A stretch of DNA of 8,646 nucleotides from Deltaproteobacteria bacterium (GCA_030631875.1 DAOVKH010000063.1:1-8646), one strand, 5' to 3'; shown: positions 1-5,022, counted from the stretch's first letter. Program-made: numbers and translations. The notes: generated by a model from the letters alone, not told the origin.

Positions 1-204
1 GACGTACCCATTATTGGTATAGGCGGAATTACTACGGGCGAAGATGCAGTCGAGTTCTTACTCGCAGGAGCGACGGCTGTGCAGGTTGGGACGGCTAACT
101 TCCTTAAGGCCTCCGCCTCTGCCGAGGTTGTTTCTGGGATAGAGAAGTATATGAAGAGCCGTGGTGTAAAGTCTGTTAAAACTTTAATTGGTGCGGCGCG
201 GTAA
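1..204 (+). CDS. pyrD: Dihydroorotate dehydrogenase (class 1B-like), C-terminal fragment
   Basis: The window opens inside this gene; 67 codons and a TAA stop (202-204) are present. The product oxidises dihydroorotate to orotate in pyrimidine synthesis, with FMN as cofactor. The visible part holds the end of the TIM barrel: a glycine-rich IGIGGI segment followed by GEDAVEFLLAGA and then AVQVGTANF, the loop that grips the FMN phosphate in this family. The tail (YMKSRGV, then LIGAAR) matches the usual end of class 1B enzymes, which pair with a PyrK electron-transfer subunit. The subunit gene is not in view, so the 1B assignment rests on the tail alone. Codon use is G+C-rich like the mrp cluster and unlike the genes that follow. 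A repeat element begins directly after the stop codon. Confidence 0.85.
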   Translation, partial: DVPIIGIGGITTGEDAVEFLLAGATAVQVGTANFLKASASAEVVSGIEKYMKSRGVKSVKTLIGAAR

Positions 205-227
205 TTGCCCAGCTACTTCGTTACGCT
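205..227 (+). repeat. Partial direct copy of the left arm of the hairpin repeat
   Basis: Bases 205-227 match 247-269, the left arm of the complete repeat, at 20 of 23 positions with a 42-bp offset. The copy starts on the base after the pyrD stop. It is followed by a small inverted repeat (ACGCT at 223-227, AGCGT at 234-238, 6-nt loop). It is either a decayed or truncated member of the same repeat family or a tandem duplication of the arm. Confidence 0.5.
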
Positions 228-238
228 TCGACGAGCGT

Positions 239-354
239 CTTGAGAATTGCCCGTCTTCTTCGTTACGCTCGTCGTCTGATCGCTCGACGTACCTTTAGTA
301 CGACTCGCTCCGCACTCCTCGCAAGCCTCGAATACGACCAATTCTCTTTGCCGC
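239..354 (+). repeat. Hairpin repeat element, copy 1
   Basis: This ~116-bp noncoding element occurs again, inverted, at 1386-1507. The two copies share a 26-bp identical block (250-275 here, 1466-1491 there) and a 32-bp identical block (297-328 here, 1412-1443 there), with about one single-base indel between them. The ends are inverted repeats of each other: GAGAATTG at 242-249 and CAATTCTC at 339-346, extending to 14 of 17 matching positions inward. This is the architecture of a MITE or REP/BIME-like element. The left outer end beyond 239 no longer resembles copy 2, so that boundary is approximate. No protein is encoded. It may also act as a transcription stop for pyrD. Confidence 0.85.
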
Positions 355-506
355 TTGAGGTGAGGGGCGTGAGCTAAAAGTCAGCAACAATTTAAACGGT
401 GGCGTAGTCTGCCTTACGGGCTGAAATATTAGATGTCGAGTATTTGCAAGCATCTATGAGCATGGGTTATATTATTAATTGTAGGCGATAAGGAGGTTGT
501 GTTGTT
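355..506 (+). other. Noncoding leader between repeat copy 1 and the cassette
   Basis: No coding sequence is recognisable in this stretch. It becomes more A+T-rich towards its 3' end and contains a small inverted repeat (TAGATG at 430-435, CATCTA at 451-456, about 15-nt loop). A weak promoter and a strong ribosome binding site for the next gene lie in its last 65 bases. The part from about 355 to 430 (G-rich start, then a mixed-composition stretch) is unexplained. It could be leader RNA or part of a larger mobile unit. Confidence 0.4.
444..473 (+). promoter_or_regulatory. Possible sigma70-type promoter for the two-gene cassette
   Basis: TTGCAA (444-449, 4 of 6 to consensus) and TATATT (468-473, 5 of 6) are separated by 18 bp. 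They would start transcription near 480, just before the ribosome binding site AAGGAGG (490-496). The -35 box is weak, and A+T-rich sequence throws up such matches by chance. The cassette does look as if it has its own promoter. Confidence 0.35.
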
Positions 507-842
507 ATGGAAACAAGTAAAACATGGGACGTAGAGGCATTAAATACGGGATTTTTTGCAAAATCGAGGAATGCAGAAAGATATCTTGATGAGGTAAAAA
601 CAAAAGTTGTTAGCAATCAAAACTATGAGATGATATTTGATGAGCATTATGCAATATTCCACGTTTATACTTATTTATGTGATAAAGCATTTCTTGAGAG
701 CCGCATGAAATTCATTGCTGAATTGAAAAGTTTATTAGGGCATCCTATTGACAAGCCGACAGAAGTTTACGATTTTGGCAGGTTTAAGCAATTCCGAAAG
801 AATATCATTGAAAATTTAATTAAAAAATTTGAAAAGGCATAA
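507..842 (+). CDS. Hypothetical protein, first gene of the HNH cassette (111 aa)
   Basis: I do not recognise this protein. The ATG is set by a strong AAGGAGG at 490-496, ten bases upstream. The product is soluble, charged and apparently mostly helical. It has no signal peptide, membrane segment or cysteine pair; the single Cys is in YTYLCDK near residue 58. An aromatic-rich centre (YEMIFDEHYAIFHVYTYL, about 40-57) is followed by a lysine-rich C-terminal helix (FRKNIIENLIKKFEKA). Composition is clearly A+T-rich: a counted sample at 541-600 is 19/60 G+C, against 33/60 at 2161-2220 inside mrp. It lies 16 bp upstream of an HNH endonuclease gene on the same strand, so co-transcription is likely. 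Partner, antitoxin or immunity, DNA-recognition subunit or unrelated cargo are all possible; the sequence does not decide. Confidence 0.7.
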   Translation: METSKTWDVEALNTGFFAKSRNAERYLDEVKTKVVSNQNYEMIFDEHYAIFHVYTYLCDKAFLESRMKFIAELKSLLGHPIDKPTEVYDFGRFKQFRKNIIENLIKKFEKA

Positions 843-858
843 GAGGTTTTAAGCTGAG

Positions 859-1371
859 ATGAGCGAAATTGATGAAAAAAAGAGGGCACTCGAATTTTAC
901 AGGAACAAACGTCTGGCATCTATGAGACTTAGCCTAAGAAAAAAGAAGAAGAGGCGTACTGTTACACCTGAAGAAGAAAAGAAGTTTATCAAAGAATATG
1001 AAGAACGTCTGGATGAATATATCAAATCTGTAAGTGATAATTGGAAAAATATGGGGCGGATTTTTCTTAATAGGAGAAAGGTCGTAGCAGAGGCCCGTAA
1101 AGAATATAGAAAAAGTGGTTTTACAAAGCATCTAAAAGATACAATTCTTAAAAGAGATAATCACGCCTGTAAAGAATGCGATAGTATCGAAAAACCATTG
1201 CATGTGCATCATCTTAATCTTGATAAGTCCAACAATGACCCCTCAAATCTGGTCACCTTATGTGCGAAATGTCACGGTAGTATTGATCATAACTTGGGGG
1301 AGTCACCACTCAAAAATATTCCATTACCACCATCTTCCAGAAAATCACGAAGAATAAGATATAAAAAATAA
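859..1371 (+). CDS. HNH endonuclease-like protein (170 aa)
   Basis: The C-terminal half carries a complete HNH (beta-beta-alpha-metal) nuclease module. The first zinc-type pair is C104-x2-C107, followed by HVHH at 115-118 with the likely catalytic His, then N130 in SNLVTLC, and the second pair C135-x2-C138 with H139 directly after. This CxxC/HH/N/CxxCH layout is that of the McrA-type and phage or intron-associated HNH nucleases, which cut DNA with one bound metal ion. Residues 1-90 are very basic and probably helical (RKKKKRR near 27-33, then EEEKKFIKEYEERLDEY), which suggests a nucleic-acid-binding or coiled region that I cannot name. The C-terminal tail is again basic (SRKSRRIRYKK). ATG 859 has only a weak GAGG at 843-846, so translation may depend partly on the upstream gene. 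A+T-rich like its partner. Nuclease activity is inferred from motifs; its target (invading DNA, the insertion site or the host) is unknown. Confidence 0.85.
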   Translation: MSEIDEKKRALEFYRNKRLASMRLSLRKKKKRRTVTPEEEKKFIKEYEERLDEYIKSVSDNWKNMGRIFLNRRKVVAEARKEYRKSGFTKHLKDTILKRDNHACKECDSIEKPLHVHHLNLDKSNNDPSNLVTLCAKCHGSIDHNLGESPLKNIPLPPSSRKSRRIRYKK

Positions 1372-1385
1372 AGGACAATATGCAA

Positions 1386-1507
1386 GCGGCAAAGAGAAGG
1401 GCCCGTATTCAAGGCTTGCGAGGAGTGCGGAGCGAGTCGTACTTTTAAGTACGTCGAGCGATCGAACGACGAGCGTAACGAAGAAGACGGGTTCTTCTCA
1501 AAGCCGC
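1386..1507 (-). repeat. Hairpin repeat element, copy 2 (inverted relative to copy 1)
   Basis: This 122-bp element is the inverted partner of the repeat at 239-354. Its own ends form a 25-bp imperfect terminal inverted repeat (1386-1410 against 1483-1507, 19 of 25 matching), beginning GCGGC and ending GCCGC. It is therefore a discrete unit rather than one arm of a longer structure. It sits 14 bp after the HNH stop codon and 2 bp before the end of the convergent mrp gene. A transcript through it could fold into a long hairpin and stop transcription from both sides; there is no U-tract, so terminator function is not assured. No convincing target-site duplication is seen at its flanks. Confidence 0.85.
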
Positions 1508-1509
1508 AT

Positions 1510-2571
1510 CTATGATAAATCTATAATACTTATTCGTGCCGCAACTTTGGAAGCAATCTCCGTGAATATCTTTGCCTCGGCAGAGTCGGGTTGTGATTGA
1601 ACAACAGGCTTACCCGCGTCGCCGCCTTCTCGAATCTTTAAGTCTATCGGTACTTTCCCTAAGAGCGGTACGTCGTAACGCTCGCTCGTCTTCTTGCCGC
1701 CTCCGCTTGAGAATATCTCCGTCTCTTTATCGCAATGCGGGCAGATGAAGCTACTCATATTCTCGACGATTCCGAGTATCGGGACTTTCACTTCGGTGAA
1801 CATCTTTATCGCGCGCCGCGCGTCTATGAGGGCAACGTCTTGCGGGGTCGTAACGGCCACAACACCGGTAAGCGGTATGGTCTGGACGAGTGTCAGTTGA
1901 GCATCGCCGGTGCCGGGCGGAAGGTCGATGACGAGGTAGTCGAGCTCTCCCCATTCGACGTCCTTTAGGAATTGCTGGACTAACTGCATGACGAGCGGGC
2001 CGCGCCAGATGAGCGGGGTCTCCTCGTCGAGCATGAAGCCCACGCTTATGAGCTTAACACCATGTGCTTCGAGCGGTATGAGGCGTTTATCTTCCGTTGC
2101 CTGAATGTCTTCGTGTATGCCCATCATCATTGGGATGCTCGGCCCGTAGAGGTCTATGTCGAGGAGACCTACTCGACTGCCGGCCTTTGATAAAGCTAAT
2201 GCCAGATTGACGGCGACCGTCGACTTACCGACCCCGCCCTTACCGCTCGCTACGGCTATGGTATTTTTTATGCCCGGGATGGCTTCCTTGTCGGGTATCT
2301 TTTTAGATTCAGGGACGCGTGCCGTTACGTTTATGTCGACCTCCTCTACGCCTTCGATGGCCAAGACGGCCTCTCTTGCCGAGGCCTCCATCTCTGCCTT
2401 TAAGGGGCAGGCGTGTGTCGTAAGGACGAGGCTAAAGGATACCTTAGTGCCGTCTATCGTAATATTCTGTATCATGTTGAGCGTGACGAGGTCTTTGTTA
2501 AGCTCAGGGTCCATGACGTCTTCGAGCGCGTCGAGTACTTTGGCCTGTGTGATATGGTTAGTATCTGACAT
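1510..2571 (-). CDS. mrp: Mrp/ApbC/NBP35-family Fe-S cluster carrier ATPase
   Basis: This 353-residue cytosolic P-loop ATPase binds and hands on [4Fe-4S] clusters. Residues 1 to about 85 form the MIP18/DUF59 domain (DPE at 21-23, Cys55 in THACPL) that bacterial Mrp proteins often carry. The ATPase domain starts near 100 with the deviant Walker A GKGGVGKS (110-117), whose extra early lysine marks the MinD/Mrp class. LLDIDLYGPS follows at about 137-145, and VIDLPPGTGD at about 214-223. The cluster-binding C277-P-H-C280 motif is intact. The start is supported by TAAGGAG at 2580-2586, which overlaps the stop codon of the upstream gene, so the two are translationally tight. It is the last gene of the seven-gene minus-strand cluster and ends just before the hairpin repeat. 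Confidence 0.95.
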   Translation of the reverse strand: MSDTNHITQAKVLDALEDVMDPELNKDLVTLNMIQNITIDGTKVSFSLVLTTHACPLKAEMEASAREAVLAIEGVEEVDINVTARVPESKKIPDKEAIPGIKNTIAVASGKGGVGKSTVAVNLALALSKAGSRVGLLDIDLYGPSIPMMMGIHEDIQATEDKRLIPLEAHGVKLISVGFMLDEETPLIWRGPLVMQLVQQFLKDVEWGELDYLVIDLPPGTGDAQLTLVQTIPLTGVVAVTTPQDVALIDARRAIKMFTEVKVPILGIVENMSSFICPHCDKETEIFSSGGGKKTSERYDVPLLGKVPIDLKIREGGDAGKPVVQSQPDSAEAKIFTEIASKVAARISIIDLS

Positions 2572-2583
2572 TCTTTTATCTCC

Positions 2584-3288
2584 TTATGGCCTTGCGGACG
2601 GTGTCTTGAAGTGGTGTTCGCAGACACGTCTTCCGTCCAATTCTTTTATTATGGTATTTAATTTGACCGCGCTGTATGCCTCGGTAAAGCCCTCTAAGTA
2701 GCGTCTGGTATATTGGCAGGCGAATTCGTCGTCGAGGCCGGCGGTTTGCCAATACGGGTTGTGCGAGCATTTATTGCGGCGCTCTACGAATTCTCCGACA
2801 GAGATGCGTGTAAGGTCTGTTTCGCTATCCTCAGGGGCTCCGTCGAGGTAGTAGTTCCTGAGGACGGTATATACGTAATCAGGATACGGGTCGTCTTTCT
2901 CGTATTCCTTCTTTGCCGTGGTGCCGTATTCTTTACCGTAATCAAATGAGACCTTAAGTGCGAGAGCCTTGGCTTCTTCTCCGTATTCGTCGATGAGGCC
3001 CTTTATGAATTCGGCCTCTCTCGTCTCGGCGCGGGCTATGGAGGTATCTATGAAGTGGTCGGCCGATATGTCATCTCCGATGAGTGTCTCTATTGGCGAG
3101 TCGGCGAGGTAGTGGCCGTGTTTTTCCTGCATCTTGTCGAGTAGCGCTATTACCGATGCGCCGTAGGTTGCTTCGAATGTCGCCGCGATGGCCTGCTCTC
3201 GTTCTTCGACGAGCCTTATCTTACCGAAGAGCCAGCGGTGCGTCGGGTTCAAAAGTTGTGTATCTTCTGTGAGTTTATCTACGGTCAT
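2584..3288 (-). CDS. Probable ATC-hydrolase-family protein (L-2-amino-thiazoline-4-carboxylic acid hydrolase-like)
   Basis: This 234-residue soluble protein most resembles the family named after L-2-amino-thiazoline-4-carboxylic acid hydrolase. The resemblance lies in the C-terminal third: C174 ahead of PYWQTAGLDDEFAC (178-191), a helical EGFTEAYSAVKLNTI stretch, and a closing G-x3-C-E-H-H-F (G219, C223, H225, H226). Residues 20-130 are helical and charged. Few members of the family have a tested function and many sit beside redox genes, so the name should not be read as a proven reaction. The ATG at 3288 has no clear Shine-Dalgarno sequence, although the reading frame and the N-terminus (THRWLFGKIRLVEEREQAI) look coherent. 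It is 12 bp upstream of mrp. The three conserved-looking cysteines and the Fe-S neighbours would also fit a cluster- or metal-binding role. Confidence 0.6.
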   Translation of the reverse strand: MTVDKLTEDTQLLNPTHRWLFGKIRLVEEREQAIAATFEATYGASVIALLDKMQEKHGHYLADSPIETLIGDDISADHFIDTSIARAETREAEFIKGLIDEYGEEAKALALKVSFDYGKEYGTTAKKEYEKDDPYPDYVYTVLRNYYLDGAPEDSETDLTRISVGEFVERRNKCSHNPYWQTAGLDDEFACQYTRRYLEGFTEAYSAVKLNTIIKELDGRRVCEHHFKTPSARP

Positions 3289-3328
3289 GGCTGAAGGGTC
3301 TTTCTGTGTGGTTTATTCTTCTGTGGTC

Positions 3329-3514
3329 TTACTTTGCTTCGTTGAGCGCCGTTATGAGATCTTCGAGAGGTGCGTTGTCGCGTGTGGCAGAGGCCTCTAT
3401 GGTAGCGGCTCCGCCGCAACAAGAATCTATCTTAAATTGACTAAAGACACCGATGGTCTTTGGAAATTCTTTTATGACGTCGTTCACTATCATATCTTTC
3501 GTTATGTTACTCAT
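3329..3514 (-). CDS. Stand-alone ScdA_N/DUF542-like mini-protein
   Basis: The 61-residue product is almost exactly one ScdA_N domain, the short N-terminal module of RIC/YtfE/ScdA di-iron proteins that repair Fe-S clusters damaged by NO or oxidants. The signature is FSQFKIDSCCGG, with adjacent C32-C33 followed by G34-G35. Before it come MIVNDVIKEFPKTIGVF, and after it a helix ending LEDLITALNEA. The haemerythrin-like di-iron domain that normally follows is absent and is not encoded next to it. The start has AGAGGA at 3525-3530, ten bases upstream. It lies 23 bp after the DUF1858 gene, with which it shares a similar fold pattern. In this setting a role in redox sensing or cluster repair is reasonable inference. 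Confidence 0.75.
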   Translation of the reverse strand: MSNITKDMIVNDVIKEFPKTIGVFSQFKIDSCCGGAATIEASATRDNAPLEDLITALNEAK

Positions 3515-3537
3515 GATAATAAGATCCTCTTTAAAGT

Positions 3538-3753
3538 TTAAGCCTCTGACGCGATGGCTTCGTTGAGTTCTTTTACTATGATGTCGGGATCGACGCTGTG
3601 CATACCGGAGCCGAAGGCTATATCCTCGGTCTTAGCGCCCGGGCATGTGAAGCATCCTTCACCGAAGAACTTCTTGAATATATCTTCCGTGACGGGATAC
3701 TTTTCCATTACCTCGCCTATGGTCATCTCTTTCGTTACAGGTGTGTCGGTCAT
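3538..3753 (-). CDS. DUF1858-domain mini-protein
   Basis: The 71-residue product matches the DUF1858 pattern end to end: MTIGEVMEKYPVTEDIFKKF, then GEGC-FTC-P with C34 and C37, then HSVDPDIIVKELNEAI. DUF1858 proteins are small, usually anaerobic-lineage proteins related to the ScdA_N module and to hybrid-cluster or redox enzymes, and their biochemical role is unproven. The CxxCP pair could bind metal or cycle as a thiol/disulfide. The start is firm, with GGAGGT at 3762-3767 eight bases upstream. It is encoded between the oxidase-like membrane protein (29 bp upstream) and the ScdA_N-like protein, all in one direction. Confidence 0.85.
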   Translation of the reverse strand: MTDTPVTKEMTIGEVMEKYPVTEDIFKKFFGEGCFTCPGAKTEDIAFGSGMHSVDPDIIVKELNEAIASEA

Positions 3754-3782
3754 TGTATCTTACCTCCGTTAGTTTTAAGGTC

Positions 3783-4190
3783 TCAGGCTTTCTTCGGCGG
3801 CGGACTTACCGCCCTGATGGTCTTGAACATATTTAGTGCGAAGAATATTACGCTCAAACCCTCGATCATAGCGAATCCGTGGAGCATGCCGTAGCCGACG
3901 GTCTCTTTGAAGGTCCATCCGGCTATCATACCAAGGAGGCCTATGTTGGCCGTAAAGATGTGCGCTACGGCGAGTTTGTCGCTCCAAAGCGGTACGCCCG
4001 AGAAGCGCGGCAGTATGTGGTAGCCTACACCGTATATCATCATTGACATCCAGCCCAACATATTAAGGTGCGTGTGGATGGGCCTTAAAGGATATACGCC
4101 ACCTTTTATAGTCATTATTATTCCAATTATCATGGCGGCCAGAAAGTAAATAATGGCACACCTTATGAACCATACGGTTATTCTACTCAT
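3783..4190 (-). CDS. Short cytochrome oxidase subunit I-like (cbb3/NO-reductase-like) membrane protein
   Basis: This 135-residue protein has four hydrophobic segments (about 7-28, 43-63, 74-93 and 102-125). Its central motif H39-T-H41-LNMLGW, followed by YGVGYH58-ILPR, is typical of haem-copper oxidase subunit I and NorB helices, where the histidines bind haem. H77 and H104 on the third and fourth segments are further candidate ligands. Full subunit I proteins have about 12 helices, so this is a third-size relative, not an oxidase by itself. Such short forms exist as a separate family of unknown role. Haem binding and a part in quinol, NO or O2 sensing are inference. GGAG at 4198-4201 lies seven bases before the ATG. 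The C-terminus (SPPPKKA) is short and basic, probably cytoplasmic. Confidence 0.75.
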   Translation of the reverse strand: MSRITVWFIRCAIIYFLAAMIIGIIMTIKGGVYPLRPIHTHLNMLGWMSMMIYGVGYHILPRFSGVPLWSDKLAVAHIFTANIGLLGMIAGWTFKETVGYGMLHGFAMIEGLSVIFFALNMFKTIRAVSPPPKKA

Positions 4191-4233
4191 AATATATCTC
4201 CAATCTTAAGGTAGTTCTATTTTATAATTATCT

Positions 4234-4413
4234 TTAAGTGCCTTTTTTTACCAGCTGGCATGCCTCTACAGGGCATACCTCATCGCAGGCTCCGCACTCG
4301 GTGCAGAGAGCCGGGTCTATTATATACGGTGTGCCTTCCGTGATAGCCCCCTCAGGGCACTCGGCTATACACAGGCCGCACGTAATACAGCTTTTTTTTA
4401 TAAAGTACGACAT
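4234..4413 (-). CDS. 2[4Fe-4S] ferredoxin (59 aa)
   Basis: This small cytosolic electron carrier has two classical cluster motifs: C9-x2-C12-x2-C15-x3-C19-P and C37-x2-C40-x2-C43-x3-C47-P, with one extra C52. This is the clostridial/bacterial 2[4Fe-4S] type, of low redox potential. I place the start at ATG 4413 (MSYFIKKSC), which gives the normal ferredoxin length. An in-frame ATG at 4566 would add 51 unrelated residues overlapping the NifU-like gene and is rejected. No Shine-Dalgarno sequence is visible ahead of 4413; instead a strong hairpin lies 12 bp upstream (4425-4455). It is the second gene of the cluster and a natural electron donor for Fe-S assembly or for the neighbouring redox proteins. 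Confidence 0.92.
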   Translation of the reverse strand: MSYFIKKSCITCGLCIAECPEGAITEGTPYIIDPALCTECGACDEVCPVEACQLVKKGT

Positions 4414-4424
4414 AGTATTGTAGT

Positions 4425-4455
4425 AGTGCGATGAGGGTAATGCCCCCATCGCACT
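4425..4455 (-). promoter_or_regulatory. Intercistronic stem-loop between the NifU-like and ferredoxin genes
   Basis: The arms 4425-4437 and 4443-4455 pair over 13 bp with a 5-nt loop. In the minus-strand RNA the only non-Watson-Crick pair is a G-U. It lies 11 bp after the NifU-like stop codon and 11 bp before the ferredoxin ATG, with no U-run after it. It therefore fits an mRNA-stability, processing or attenuation element better than a full terminator. Confidence 0.75.
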
Positions 4456-4466
4456 GAAAGACGTCC

Positions 4467-4700
4467 TTATACCGAGAGGACTTCCTTTATCTCCGGAACT
4501 CTTTCCTTTATTGCCCGCTCTATGCCCATTGCGAGAGTTACCTGTGCGCTCGGACATCCCGAACATGCTCCCTGCATGGAGACCCTGACTATGCCGTTCT
4601 CTTCATCGATGTCCACCAGTGCTACGTCGCCGCCGTCTGCCTGCAGTGCGGGGCGGATACTGTCTAAAGCCTCTTCTATCTTTTCTTTCATATCGCTCAT
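4467..4700 (-). CDS. NifU-like C-terminal-domain (Nfu-type) Fe-S carrier
   Basis: The 77-residue protein is a stand-alone Nfu domain, which binds a [4Fe-4S] cluster between subunits and transfers it to target proteins. The hallmarks are IRPALQADGGDVALVDID (15-32), GACSGCPSA with C46 and C49, and a C-terminal helix ending VPEIKEVLSV. The scaffold and central domains of full NifU are absent, as is usual for free Nfu proteins. AAAGGAG at 4711-4717 lies ten bases before ATG 4700 and supports this start over the internal ATG at Met4. It is the first gene of the minus-strand cluster, which ends with another cluster carrier, Mrp. Confidence 0.93.
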   Translation of the reverse strand: MSDMKEKIEEALDSIRPALQADGGDVALVDIDEENGIVRVSMQGACSGCPSAQVTLAMGIERAIKERVPEIKEVLSV

Positions 4701-4761
4701 TTTAATCTGTCTCCTTTTGAATCGTTATTATAGTCTTACTTGTTAGTAGATTATCTTAAAA

Positions 4762-4791
4762 AGTATATCATAATTATATTCTTTTTTTGAA
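4762..4791 (-). promoter_or_regulatory. Possible promoter of the minus-strand Fe-S cluster
   Basis: Read on the minus strand, TTCAAA (4786-4791, 4 of 6 to consensus) and TATACT (4762-4767, 5 of 6) are 18 bp apart and would start RNA near 4755, about 55 nt before the NifU-like ATG. A perfect TATAAT at 4727-4732 is an alternative but lacks a -35 match and would leave almost no leader. Confidence 0.35.
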
Positions 4792-4896
4792 GAATAAAAA
4801 TGATTTATGTCACTTTTCAGTCTATTAATATTTGTATTTGGTTCGTATTTCGGCTATGGGCAGGGGCTTTCTCTTGAGTGGCAAGTGCACGTATTC

Positions 4897-4923
4897 ATTG
4901 ATAATATTGTGATTAATAATATT
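4897..4923. repeat. Imperfect 12-bp direct repeat in the divergent spacer
   Basis: ATTGATAATATT (4897-4908) and ATTAATAATATT (4912-4923) match at 11 of 12 positions, 15 bp start to start. The spacing is near 1.5 helical turns. It could be a regulator binding site or simply A+T-rich coincidence. Confidence 0.35.
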
Positions 4924-4995
4924 TTGCGGTTATTTTTATCGTAAAGGCGCGCAGTTATTTTTTATTCGTGCTTGAAAAATCTCTGTCAATATAAT

Positions 4996-5011
4996 AAGAT
5001 ATAGATATCTT
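4996..5011. promoter_or_regulatory. Short palindrome upstream of the cytochrome promoter
   Basis: AAGATA and TATCTT flank TAGA, forming a 16-bp inverted repeat that ends 11 bp before the -35 box at 5023. The position would suit an activator or repressor operator. No regulator can be named. Confidence 0.3.
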
Positions 5012-5022
5012 AGATAAAGTGC

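Noticed and set aside
934..1131. Minus-strand 65-residue phenylalanine-rich frame
   Set aside because: It is the complement of the lysine-rich HNH N-terminal region, with no independent start signal.
205..1507. CRISPR array, retron or group I/II intron
   Set aside because: Only two full repeat copies exist, in opposite orientation and a kilobase apart. There is no reverse transcriptase or cas gene, and no intron core could be recognised by eye. The HNH alone is not enough.
239..1507. Classical insertion sequence with transposase
   Set aside because: Neither gene carries a DDE, HUH or serine/tyrosine recombinase motif, and no target-site duplication is convincing, so I call repeats and a cassette rather than an IS.
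1694..1968. Overlapping open frames on the plus strand inside mrp
   Set aside because: mrp is unambiguous by motifs across this stretch; these frames are its shadows.
2156..2701. Plus-strand 181-residue open frame
   Set aside because: It lies opposite mrp and the ATC-hydrolase-like gene, has no domain and no ribosome binding site, and reflects codon bias on the other strand.
3188..3772. Plus-strand frames of 72-117 residues opposite the small cysteine proteins
   Set aside because: The minus-strand genes have domain matches and good ribosome binding sites for most starts; the plus-strand frames have neither.
4234..4566. Long 110-residue version of the ferredoxin
   Set aside because: Its first 51 residues are basic, low-complexity and antiparallel to nothing known. 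They overlap the 3' end of the NifU-like gene and the hairpin, while the shorter form has the standard ferredoxin length.
4870..4925. FNR, Rex or sigma54 site in the divergent spacer
   Set aside because: Half-sites such as TTGAT (4898-4902) and TTGTGA (4907-4912) are present but the matching second halves are absent, and the GG-N10-GC spacing for sigma54 fails.
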